Shown: piece after piece, positions 8,654-17,556 of the stretch
Position numbering within the stretch: the stretch's first letter is position 1
Layout of the letters: each line of letters starts with the position of its first letter
Source of the DNA: Pseudomonadota bacterium
Lineage (GTDB): Bacteria > Pseudomonadota > Alphaproteobacteria > Rhodospirillales > Magnetospirillaceae
Assembly (NCBI GenBank): GCA_021793155.1
Contig: JAJYTF010000008.1
Span: 1 to 64,000, forward strand
DNA length: 64,000 nt
Direction of reading: 5' to 3'
Notes under the pieces: model-generated
What the model was told of the DNA's origin: nothing
Databases searched by the model: none
What the model saw: only the letters and a program-made list of their open reading frames with translations
Position numbers and translations under genes: made by a program

Positions 8654-9568
8654 TCATTGATCGGCTTGGGGAACTTTCAGCACGGGGACTGCGACGCCGT
8701 TCCTTTGTCCTTCGGCCAAATGGATCGCATACCAGTTGAGATCGCCGGCTGCCCGCCCCGCCGCCTTGAGCACCAGGGCGTCGGCATCCACTTCTCCCAC
8801 CGAGCGGGGACGACCGATTTCCTCAAGCGAATCGGCGTCGACCTGTTCGGGGTGGATCTCCAGATAAAGCTGCCCGCCCGACCAGCCGACCTTCGCTGGC
8901 TGGTCGACGACCCTGACCGGCGTGCCGACCGGAACCAGATGGTACAGGGTCTCGATGTCTTCGGGGTACATGCGGATGCAGCCGTGGCTGTCCCGGCGGC
9001 CGATGCTGTAGGGCTTGTTGGTGCCGTGGATTGCATAGCCCTTCCATCCCAGATAGAGGGCCAAATCGCCCATGGGATTGTCCGGTCCCGCCGGAATCAC
9101 TTCCGGCAGGTCGGGGTTTTCCGCGTGCTCCGAAGCCGTGGGAATCCATTCCGGGTGAATGCGCTTGCGCACCACAAGAGTGGCTCCCACCGGCGTTTCC
9201 TTGCCTTCGCCGCCGATGCCAAGCGGGAAGCTCATTGCCTGGCCGCCGCCCGGCGGGAAATAATAGAGGCGCAGTTCGGGAAGATTGATGACGATGCCGC
9301 GATGCGGCGCATCGGGAAGGATGTGACGGGTCGGCAAGGTTACCGTTCGACCGGGCTCGGGCAGCCAGGGATCGACGCCGGGATTGGCAGCTCGGATCTC
9401 GACATAGCCCAGGTCATGCCCGCGGGCGATGTCGAGCAACGTGTCTTCGGGCTGGACCACATAGGTCATGGGGATGCCGAGCGCCCCGTCGGAACCTGAC
9501 ATGGCCCGGCCCGGCCAGACAAGAGCGGCCAGCAGCACCATGCCCATTCGCAAGGATGACCACCCCAT
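8654..9568 (-). CDS. L,D-transpeptidase with LysM domain
   Basis: A 304-residue secreted peptidoglycan enzyme. It has a signal peptide (MGWSSLRMGMVLLAALVW...), a LysM domain (about 30-80, TYVVQPEDTLLDIARGHDLGY), and a YkuD catalytic domain with HGTNKPYSIGRRDSHGCIRMYPEDI giving the catalytic His and Cys (SHGCIRM). It would form 3-3 crosslinks or attach a lipoprotein; the ErfK/YbiS group fits. The ATG at 9568 was chosen because it begins a canonical signal peptide. It is read divergently from the next transpeptidase and shares a CATG with its start. The frame stays open to 9679. Confidence 0.88.
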   Translation of the reverse strand: MGWSSLRMGMVLLAALVWPGRAMSGSDGALGIPMTYVVQPEDTLLDIARGHDLGYVEIRAANPGVDPWLPEPGRTVTLPTRHILPDAPHRGIVINLPELRLYYFPPGGGQAMSFPLGIGGEGKETPVGATLVVRKRIHPEWIPTASEHAENPDLPEVIPAGPDNPMGDLALYLGWKGYAIHGTNKPYSIGRRDSHGCIRMYPEDIETLYHLVPVGTPVRVVDQPAKVGWSGGQLYLEIHPEQVDADSLEEIGRPRSVGEVDADALVLKAAGRAAGDLNWYAIHLAEGQRNGVAVPVLKVPQADQ

Positions 9569-10070
9569 GTATTCGCCTCGCTCGGCCAGCTTGCCGTTGC
9601 TCGTTGCCGTCATGATAACATGGGTGGACCCCTGCAGCGCGGCATGGTTCCCCGATCCGGACCGGATCGTCGTGATCAAGCATGAGCGTGTCTTGCGGCT
9701 CGAATACCGGGGCGATGTGCTGAAATCCTACCCCATCGCTCTGGGGCGGCATTGGAAAGGAGCAAAACGCGAAAAGGGAGACGGCCGCACGCCGGAAGGT
9801 GTCTATCTGATCGATGGCCGGACCCGCGTCACGCCTTACCATCTGGCCCTGCATCTGTCCTATCCCAACGCCGCCGACCGCGCCCGCGCCGGTGGCCGCG
9901 CGCTGGGCGGGGCGATCTTCATCCACGGCATGCCGGCCCGCTTCGGGCGGACCGACCCGGTCCGTTTCTTCGTCGACTGGACCAACGGTTGCATCTCGGT
10001 GGGCAACCACGCCATCGAGGAGATCTGGGACGTGGTCGCCGACGGGACGGCAGTGGAAATCAGGCCGTGA
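9567..10070 (+). CDS. L,D-transpeptidase (YkuD family), short form
   Basis: A 167-residue periplasmic protein starting MYSPRSASLPLLVAV with a signal peptide. The YkuD domain has LGRHWKGAKREKGDGRTPEGVY, the His in IHGMP, and the catalytic Cys in TNGCISVGNHAIEEIW. There is no LysM domain. The ATG at 9567-9569 overlaps the start of the divergent transpeptidase (9566-9568 on the other strand). AAGGA lies about 11 bases upstream. In-frame ATGs further upstream lie inside the opposing gene and give no signal peptide. Confidence 0.85.
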   Translation: MYSPRSASLPLLVAVMITWVDPCSAAWFPDPDRIVVIKHERVLRLEYRGDVLKSYPIALGRHWKGAKREKGDGRTPEGVYLIDGRTRVTPYHLALHLSYPNAADRARAGGRALGGAIFIHGMPARFGRTDPVRFFVDWTNGCISVGNHAIEEIWDVVADGTAVEIRP

Positions 10071-10225
10071 TGGGCATTCCGCGGGGTTGAGCGTCATTGC
10101 GGGCGGAGCGAGGCATCCAGGGCCGGCCCTTCGCCATCGTGCCCTAAATGTTGGGGTGGACGCCTTCATCGCCTTCACCGTGGTCAAGGCCATGGGCGCT
10201 CCCTGGCAGACGGCGGCTGGCCCTC

Positions 10226-11086
10226 TCAAGCCATCGCGAGCAATCGAGTGAAGTCGTGCACGGCCGAAGCGGCGGGCAGGTCCGCCGCATGGACGGCGAA
10301 CAGATCCTTGCGCAGCTCGGCGCCCTGCACCCGCACGAGGTGCAACAAGCCGGCGGCGGCTTCACGGGCGACGGCGCTGGCCAGCACCACCGAAATGCCC
10401 AGCCCGGCCTGGACAGCATTCTTTACGGCCTCGGTGCTGCCGAGCATCAGGGAAACCGAAAAGTCGCCGCCGGCATTGGCCAAGGCCTGAATCAGAATCC
10501 GTCCGGTGCCGCTACCTGGCTCGCCGCCGATCATCGGATGGCGGGCCAGTTCCTCGGCGGGGACGGATTCCTGCCCCGCCCAGAGATGGTCGGGGGGAAC
10601 GATCACCACCAGCTCCTCGCTGCGCCATCGGATCGCAGTGAATCCCGGCCTGCCGTCCCACCATTCCATCGCCGCCAGGTCGATCTCGCCGCGGAAAAGC
10701 ATATCGGCGACCGCGGGATTGGGGGCAATGGTCACCACTGGAAGTGGATGTCCCTGTGCGGCGAAGCGGCCGACCACCGGCTGCAGCATATAGGTGCCGA
10801 TGTTGCCGCTGGCACCTATGGCGATGCGCCCGCCGCGCATTGCCTCGGCGGCACGATCGACGGTGCGCAGCAGGGCCTGGGCATAAGGAAGGAAGATGGT
10901 GCCTTCCCTGGTTGGCGTGCAGCCGGCGGCGTTGCGGGAGATCAGCTTGGCGCCCAGGTCCGCTTCCAGCTTCTGGATCTGCTGGCTGACTGTGGGTTGC
11001 GGTCGGCCGAGCCGTTTCGCCGCGGCCCGGAAACTGCCGGTGGCCAGTACGGCGACCAGGGACTCCACGTAGAGGAGATTAAGCAT
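10226..11086 (-). CDS. ptxE: LysR-family regulator of phosphite use
   Basis: A 286-residue LysR-type regulator with an N-terminal winged helix-turn-helix (about 1-60: FRAAAKRLGRPQPTVSQQIQKLE) and a C-terminal periplasmic-binding-like effector domain. Its start lies 5 bases after the stop of the phosphite dehydrogenase gene, so it is co-transcribed at the end of a ptxABCD order. That is the position of ptxE in Pseudomonas stutzeri, which is the basis for the name; the protein alone would only support a LysR call. Confidence 0.75.
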   Translation of the reverse strand: MLNLLYVESLVAVLATGSFRAAAKRLGRPQPTVSQQIQKLEADLGAKLISRNAAGCTPTREGTIFLPYAQALLRTVDRAAEAMRGGRIAIGASGNIGTYMLQPVVGRFAAQGHPLPVVTIAPNPAVADMLFRGEIDLAAMEWWDGRPGFTAIRWRSEELVVIVPPDHLWAGQESVPAEELARHPMIGGEPGSGTGRILIQALANAGGDFSVSLMLGSTEAVKNAVQAGLGISVVLASAVAREAAAGLLHLVRVQGAELRKDLFAVHAADLPAASAVHDFTRLLAMA

Positions 11087-11091
11087 GCCGG

Positions 11092-12081
11092 TTACGCCGC
11101 CACCAAGGCGCCCTGCGGCCGCTGGCCCGACAGAAACTGGACGATGTTGCGGGCGGCTTCCATGGCGATCTCGCGGCGCACCACATCCACCGCCGAACCG
11201 ATATGCGCGGTCAGGATGGTGCGGTCAGCCTGTGCCAGCAGGCCCGGGGGAATGTCGTGGCGGCGGTCGGGCCGCGCCCAGTCTTCCATCTCGAACACGT
11301 CGGCCGCATAGCCGCCCAGATGGCCGGCGGCCAGCGCGGCGGCCACCGCCTCTTCGTCGACCACCGATCCGCGGCCGGTATTGACCAGCAGGGCGCCACT
11401 TTTCATGCGGGCCAGCGCCTCGGCCGTGATCAGGTGAACCGTGCCCGGGGCGATGGGCAGGCAGACCACCACATAATCGGCGGCGGCCAGAAGTTCGCCC
11501 AAGGGCATCGGCCGGGCACTCGGCAATGCGTCCATCGTTTCCGTCGGCGGCTTGGCATCGTGGTAACAAATCCGGCAGCCGAAGCCTTGCAGCCGGGTGG
11601 CGACCGCTTTGCCCACCGCTCCCATGCCCAGGATGCCGACAAGGCTGCCGGCCAGCCCGGTGCCATAGAAATGTGGCTTCCAGCCGTGAAACGCCCCGCT
11701 GCGCAGGAACCGGTCCGCGGCAAGGATCCGCCGGCCCAGGGCGATCATCAGGCCGACCGTCAATTCGGCCGTGGGATCGGTCAGCAGGTCGGGAACGATG
11801 CTGAGGCACACACGGCGACGCCGGCAGGCTTCGATATCGTAGTTGTCATATCCCTTGAGCGCGCAGGCGATCATGCGAAGATCCGGGCAGGCGGCAAGGA
11901 AGGGTTCGTCCACCCACTCGGTCATGAACGACATCAGGGCGGTGGCCCCTTGGCAGCGCCGAATCAGTTCATCGCGCGGCCACGGCTCGCGTTCGAGGTT
12001 GACCTCGACATTCCCGTGAGGACGCAGCACTTCCATCACTTCCGGGTGGATCCAGTTGGCGACGACAATCTTGGGTGTCAA
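11092..12081 (-). CDS. ptxD: Phosphite dehydrogenase (NAD-dependent)
   Basis: A 329-residue D-2-hydroxyacid dehydrogenase-fold enzyme that oxidises phosphite to phosphate with NAD+. It shares PtxD hallmarks: CALKGYDNYD, VPDLLTDPTAEL, FYGTGL, the Rossmann motif GILGMGAVGKA, VNTGRGSVVDE, and GGYAADVFEMEDWAR before the catalytic His in TAHIGSAV. These segments are nearly the same as I recall for P. stutzeri PtxD and unlike typical glycerate or lactate dehydrogenases. I start it at TTG 12081 (AAGGA upstream), which aligns its N-terminus with PtxD; the open frame extends to 12174 without similarity. It is separated from ptxC by 229 bases, of which 123 are an inserted element. Confidence 0.9.
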   Translation of the reverse strand: MTPKIVVANWIHPEVMEVLRPHGNVEVNLEREPWPRDELIRRCQGATALMSFMTEWVDEPFLAACPDLRMIACALKGYDNYDIEACRRRRVCLSIVPDLLTDPTAELTVGLMIALGRRILAADRFLRSGAFHGWKPHFYGTGLAGSLVGILGMGAVGKAVATRLQGFGCRICYHDAKPPTETMDALPSARPMPLGELLAAADYVVVCLPIAPGTVHLITAEALARMKSGALLVNTGRGSVVDEEAVAAALAAGHLGGYAADVFEMEDWARPDRRHDIPPGLLAQADRTILTAHIGSAVDVVRREIAMEAARNIVQFLSGQRPQGALVAA

Positions 12082-12191
12082 GTTCCCATCCTTTCGTTCC
12101 GAATATGGCCTGGCCGGGCGAGGGGCAAGAACCAAAGCCAGTGGTTCGATCCTGACGCGTGGCGCGGAGACCATCCGTCAGAGTCTCACGG

Positions 12192-12314
12192 CTAGTGGTG
12201 AAAATCCGACGGATGGTACCGCCACCAGCCGTCGAATTTTCACCACAATTCAATTGGTTGGTGGGCCGCCTGATCCAGGCGCTTGGGGACCAAGCGTCTG
12301 GGGCGGACCACTAG
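12192..12314. repeat. 123-bp CTAG-bounded double-hairpin element, copy 1
   Basis: Begins CTAGTGGTGAAA and ends GGACCACTAG. By reading, it is identical over its full length to the reverse complement of 63507-63629. It contains two internal inverted repeats: a roughly 20-bp stem in the first half (TGGTGAAAATCCGACGG against its near-complement) and CCAGGCGCTTGG-GGA-CCAAGCGTCTGG in the second. It encodes nothing and looks like a small non-autonomous transposon (MITE). The right CTAG contains the stop codon of ptxC (12313-12311 on the minus strand). Confidence 0.85.
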
Positions 12315-13117
12315 CGCAGCCGCTCGCGTAGTCGGGCGCCAAACAGGTCGACCACGGTGACCATCCCCAGGATGACCAGCAGCAGGGCGGATACTTCCTG
12401 GTACTGCATCAACCGCAGCGATCCCATCAGTTCGAAGCCGATGCCGCCGGCACCGACCATGCCCATCACCGTCGAGGCGCGGAAATTGTATTCCCAGCGG
12501 TAAAGAGCGATATCGGCCAGCTTCGGCGCGACCTGCGGAAGAACCGCGTGGACGATGACCTGCAGCGCGGTTGCGCCGGTGGCACGCGCCGCCTCCACTG
12601 GTTTGTCGTCGCAATGCTCGATGGCCTCGGCGAAGAATTTGCCGATCATGCCGACTGAATGCAGGCCGAGGGCCAGGACGCCCGGCAAGGCGCCGAAGCC
12701 CACCGCAGCGACGAAGATGATCCCGGCGATCAATTCCGGCAGGGCGCGCAGGGCGTTGAGCGCGGCACGGGCCAACTGGTACACAACGGGGTGCGGCGTC
12801 GTGTTGCGGGCGGCCGCCAGGCCCAGCGGCAACGAAAGGATGACGGCGAGTGCCGTGCCGGCAACGCTCATGGCCAGGGTGTCCAGCAACGGGTGCAGCC
12901 AATTGCGCATGTTGTGGAAATCCGGCGGCAACATGTCTCCGGCCAGGGTGCCAAGGGCGGGCAGGCCGTCGCGCAGGCGGCCCAGATCGAACAGCTGCGC
13001 GTAGGCGCCGCAGGCGGCCACTAGCCCAAGGATGACGGCGAGGAGGGCGGCGGCTTTCAGCCGCCGCGCCTGCTGCCGGGCCAGGATGTCGTCGAAGCGG
13101 CCGGTGATTGCGGTCAT
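12311..13117 (-). CDS. ptxC: Phosphite ABC transporter permease
   Basis: A 268-residue PhnE/PtxC-type inner-membrane permease with about six hydrophobic helices, in the ABC permease fold (SLPLGLAAARN... and the EAA-like region ATGATALQVIVHAVLPQVAPK). It is third in the ptxABCDE order, 14 bases after ptxB. The last codons read CGG CTG CGC TAG, and the TAG is part of the CTAG boundary of the adjacent 123-bp element, so the element sits exactly at the end of the gene. Confidence 0.87.
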   Translation of the reverse strand: MTAITGRFDDILARQQARRLKAAALLAVILGLVAACGAYAQLFDLGRLRDGLPALGTLAGDMLPPDFHNMRNWLHPLLDTLAMSVAGTALAVILSLPLGLAAARNTTPHPVVYQLARAALNALRALPELIAGIIFVAAVGFGALPGVLALGLHSVGMIGKFFAEAIEHCDDKPVEAARATGATALQVIVHAVLPQVAPKLADIALYRWEYNFRASTVMGMVGAGGIGFELMGSLRLMQYQEVSALLLVILGMVTVVDLFGARLRERLR

Positions 13118-13131
13118 TGATCCCAGTCGCC

Positions 13132-14789
<1,658 letters not shown>

Positions 14790-14800
14790 GGCTGGCCGCT

Positions 14801-14851
14801 CCGATAGGAATTTCCAATCGCAGACTTGCAGTGATCGGAATTGCCTATCGG
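14801..14851 (-). promoter_or_regulatory. Inverted repeat in front of ptxA (candidate operator)
   Basis: CCGATAGGAATTTCC at 14801-14815 and GGAATTGCCTATCGG at 14837-14851 are complementary at 13 of 15 positions. The pair lies 12-62 bases upstream of the ptxA start, where a LysR-type regulator (PtxE) or a phosphate-response regulator could bind. No function is proven. Confidence 0.45.
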
Positions 14852-14937
14852 TTATAACGTGCAGCCGGGTCAGTTTTATTTCGTCACCAAGAAACTATGG
14901 TGACAGTTGGCAGCCTTGTGTTTCGTCGCGTATGCGC

Positions 14938-15306
14938 CTATTCCGCCGCACCCCCCGGCGAGCCGCCGTTGGCCATGCCGGCCATCATGTTGGCCAGCTT
15001 GCCGGCCTCCTCGGCGTACTGGGCGGTCATCCGCTGAGCGAACTGGCGCTGGCATTCGAGGGCGTCGAGAACGTTTCCGCAGGCCAGCATGCCGCGGAAC
15101 GTTTCCATATCGTCCTGCAGCCGGCGTTGGGTGAAATGCCCCAGCTCTTCGGAGATGGCAAGCGCACCTTCCAGCAACGAGCGGCTGCCTTGGACCCAGG
15201 CTTCCGCGGTCTCCATGTTCATGGTGGAGTTCATGGCGGCGAACGGCCCATAGCCCGCCATCCATCCGCCGTCCGTCTTGCCTTGCTTTGCTGACATGCT
15301 GGTCAT
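14938..15306 (-). CDS. Phasin-like protein
   Basis: A 122-residue, helix-rich protein. The central part (about 30-105: TAEAWVQGSRSLLEGALAISEELGHFTQRRLQDD, then LECQRQFAQRMTAQYAEEAGKLANMM) follows the phasin pattern of amphipathic helices that coat polyhydroxyalkanoate granules. The start at 15306 has GGAGTGAGC upstream. It stands alone between the ptx operon and a non-coding region. Phasin_2-type assignment is by pattern only. Confidence 0.65.
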   Translation of the reverse strand: MTSMSAKQGKTDGGWMAGYGPFAAMNSTMNMETAEAWVQGSRSLLEGALAISEELGHFTQRRLQDDMETFRGMLACGNVLDALECQRQFAQRMTAQYAEEAGKLANMMAGMANGGSPGGAAE

Positions 15307-16039
15307 TGCTCACTCCGTTGTTGCCTGCCGGCGCCGCCTCTTCCGGGGTGGAGGCGGCGCCGGTGACAGAGCCAACGTAACGACGCCGACTTGGCGACGG
15401 GGCCCGGACGTCTGGTTTTGTTCTAGGTTCTAGTTACGTCGGCTCTTGTGGAAAATCTTTTTTTCATACAACTAGAAGAGGAGGATGCTCGGTAAAGGCG
15501 GCATTGGAGCGCAGGCCCGCATCGGTCTCATTAACTTGGATCAAGATGGCGGACTGTTTTCCGCTCATCACCGTCCATCGGCGCGCCATGGACGCGGCCT
15601 CCACCGTCTGTCGCGGCCTCCACCGTCTGTCGCCTCCACCGTCTTGACAACGGCGTAGTCTATCGGCAGAATCAAACGTCATCCCTTGTTATGAAACCGG
15701 GGATTGTGATGGTCCAGGCGTAATTTCAGACGATCGCAAATACTTGTTCATACAAGTATGGGGGCGTCATGAATTACAGTTCGCAGTTACAATCATGCCG
15801 TATTGAGTCCAATGAAATGGGCGTCTTACCTCATGCATCGGCCTGGCCAGAGTGTCTGGAGCGACTTAATATATTCTGGTGCCTGGCCAGTTATTTCTCC
15901 GCGTATCCCAGGCGTTTTCATCTGTTGTTTCTTTCTACCATTGTTGATCTGGCGGCGACTTGTTCGCTGGGGGCAACAGGCAAGATCATCGTCCTCGCGG
16001 CTGTCTGAATTCCTTCCAACCTTTTTGGGAGCGATCGAC
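15307..16039. other. Long intergenic region with repeats and possible promoter
   Basis: This region has no convincing gene; an open frame at 15769-16008 (79 codons) is the best candidate but looks unlike a folded protein. It holds a 19-bp tandem repeat (15594-15631, with a partial third copy), a TTGACA (15644-15649) and CAGAAT (15667-15672) pair 17 bases apart, and a palindrome ATACTTGT-TCAT-ACAAGTAT at 15740-15759. A weak Fnr-like half site is at 15531-15544. The region becomes AT-rich from about 15690 compared with its surroundings. Confidence 0.5.
15644..15672 (+). promoter_or_regulatory. Candidate sigma-70 promoter
   Basis: TTGACA, a 17-base spacer, then CAGAAT (4 of 6 to consensus), pointing toward the small membrane protein and the Fnr-like regulator. 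Confidence 0.35.
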
Positions 16040-16168
16040 ATGTTGGCAAGTCCGATCGGCCATCTCGGCATATCCAGCCTCCCGACCCATCGGCGGGCGC
16101 GGCGGCATCGCAGCTTATGGTGGGCGTTGGCCGTGGCGGCCTGTGCCTTGCTCGTGGGGTGGGCATGA
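16040..16168 (+). CDS. Small single-span membrane protein, coupled to the Fnr-like gene
   Basis: A 42-residue reading frame: a short basic N-terminal half (RRARRHR) followed by one hydrophobic helix (LWWALAVAACALLVGWA). GGGAG lies 8 bases before the ATG. Its stop overlaps the start of the next gene (ATGA), so the two are probably translationally coupled. The frame is open upstream to 15803, but no better start is visible. I do not recognise a family. Confidence 0.45.
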   Translation: MLASPIGHLGISSLPTHRRARRHRSLWWALAVAACALLVGWA

Positions 16169-16947
16169 ATATCGATACCTGCCGATTCTGCCCGGTTCGA
16201 CTGCAAGGCGTCTGCGGCGACCTGCCGACACCGGAAATCACTCTCGCACCGGCCCCGGTACAGGTGATGGCTGCGGGCCAGGACCTGTTCTCCCAGGGCG
16301 AGCCCTGCCGGCAGGTCTTCATGATCCTGGACGGCTGGGTGTGCCTTTATGAGCTTCTGGAGGACGGGCGGCGGCAGATCCTGCATTTCGCCCTGCCGGG
16401 AGATATCGTTGGGTTCCGGCCCGACAGCCGCAGTTCGCCGTTCGGAGCACAGGCCCTGAGCCAGGTCTGCCTGTGCCCCATATCGCGCTCGCGCCTGGTC
16501 GAGGCGGCGCAGGCCAATGCGGGTTTGGCGTTTCGCTTGGCCTGCATGCTTTACGACGACGGCGCCGAGGCGTATGAGCGTCTGACGTCGATCGGTCGCA
16601 AGACCGCTCTCGAGCGGGTGGCCACTCTCCTGCTGGAGCTGTTCTACCGGCTGCGCCGCCGGGTTCCGTTATCCCGCGGGGAGACTCTGCAAATTCCCCT
16701 GACCCAGACCCATATCGCCGATGCCGTCGGCTTAACCGCAGTTCATGTCAATCGCATGCTCGGGCTGTTACGGCAAAAGGGGGTCATCGAGTACGGAAAC
16801 GGTGTGTTTCGCATCCTGGCGCCAAGCAGGCTGTTCGAGATCGCCGGCGCAGACGCACAGGTGATGGCCGGGCGGCCGGCCGAGCCGATGAGCCGTCATC
16901 TCCATTCGTCATCGTCATGCATCCAGGCGGGCCCCCTCAGCCACTGA
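16165..16947 (+). CDS. Crp/Fnr-family transcription regulator with cysteine cluster
   Basis: A 260-residue regulator with a cyclic-nucleotide-like sensor barrel (about 30-150) and a C-terminal winged helix (about 170-225: LTQTHIADAVGLTAVHVNRMLGLLRQKGVI). The N-terminus reads CRFCPVRLQGVC (Cys6, Cys9, Cys16), and further cysteines lie in VCLCPIS. This recalls the C-x2-C-x5-C cluster of Fnr that holds an oxygen-sensitive 4Fe-4S centre; the spacing here is C-x2-C-x6-C. The start at 16165 overlaps the stop of the small membrane-protein gene. The 3' end overlaps hpt by 31 bases. Confidence 0.82.
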   Translation: MNIDTCRFCPVRLQGVCGDLPTPEITLAPAPVQVMAAGQDLFSQGEPCRQVFMILDGWVCLYELLEDGRRQILHFALPGDIVGFRPDSRSSPFGAQALSQVCLCPISRSRLVEAAQANAGLAFRLACMLYDDGAEAYERLTSIGRKTALERVATLLLELFYRLRRRVPLSRGETLQIPLTQTHIADAVGLTAVHVNRMLGLLRQKGVIEYGNGVFRILAPSRLFEIAGADAQVMAGRPAEPMSRHLHSSSSCIQAGPLSH

Positions 16948-17444
16948 TCACCGCCGAGGCCATCGGAAGGCGCAATGCCGAGCTGGCCTCGGACATCGTT
17001 CGCGTGTTCGGCCGGGAGTTCGTCATGGTGGTCCTGTTGAAAGGGGCCTTCGTGTTTGCCGCCGACCTTCTCCGGGCCCTCGGACAAGCCGGGGCCCAGC
17101 CGCGAGTCGAGTTCCTGCAGCTTTCCAGTTATGGAACGGCGACCGAGAGCAGCGGCGACATAAGGCGGCTGAGCGAGATGCCGACGGTGGCCGGCGAACG
17201 GGTTCTGGTTGTCGATGACGTTCTCGATACCGGCCGATCGCTGGCCTACGCGGCCGAGGCATTGACCCGGGCGGGCGCCAAGGCGGTGCGTTTGTGTGTC
17301 CTGCTCGACAAGCCGGCACGCCGCGTGGTGGACTTGGCGGCCGACCATGTGGGGTTCACCATCCCCGATCGCTTCGTCGTCGGTTACGGCATCGACTGTG
17401 CCGAGCGCTGGCGGGAACTGCGCGATGTTGCGGCGGTGGATTGA
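16917..17444 (+). CDS. hpt: Hypoxanthine phosphoribosyltransferase
   Basis: A 175-residue PRTase that converts hypoxanthine (or guanine) and PRPP to IMP/GMP. The PRPP loop VLVVDDVLDTGRSL (about 98-111) is intact; LLKGAFVFAADLLRAL and the C-terminal VGYGIDCAERWRELRDV are typical of Hpt. It overlaps the end of the Fnr-like gene and converges on adenine deaminase, which supplies its substrate, so the two form a purine salvage pair. Confidence 0.88.
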   Translation: MHPGGPPQPLITAEAIGRRNAELASDIVRVFGREFVMVVLLKGAFVFAADLLRALGQAGAQPRVEFLQLSSYGTATESSGDIRRLSEMPTVAGERVLVVDDVLDTGRSLAYAAEALTRAGAKAVRLCVLLDKPARRVVDLAADHVGFTIPDRFVVGYGIDCAERWRELRDVAAVD

Positions 17445-17556
17445 TTTCACGATCGCCGACTTGACCGTGCCCTCTCATTACGAGCCATAGGCGACGCAAT
17501 CCAGAGCGCCGCCAATGGCCCGGGGTCGCGTTCGCCCGGCATCCGGTAACCCGGCA

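Noticed and set aside
15464-15682. A 72-codon minus-strand frame in the phasin/Fnr spacer.
   Set aside because: Its middle is the translation of the tandem repeat, and it has no start context.
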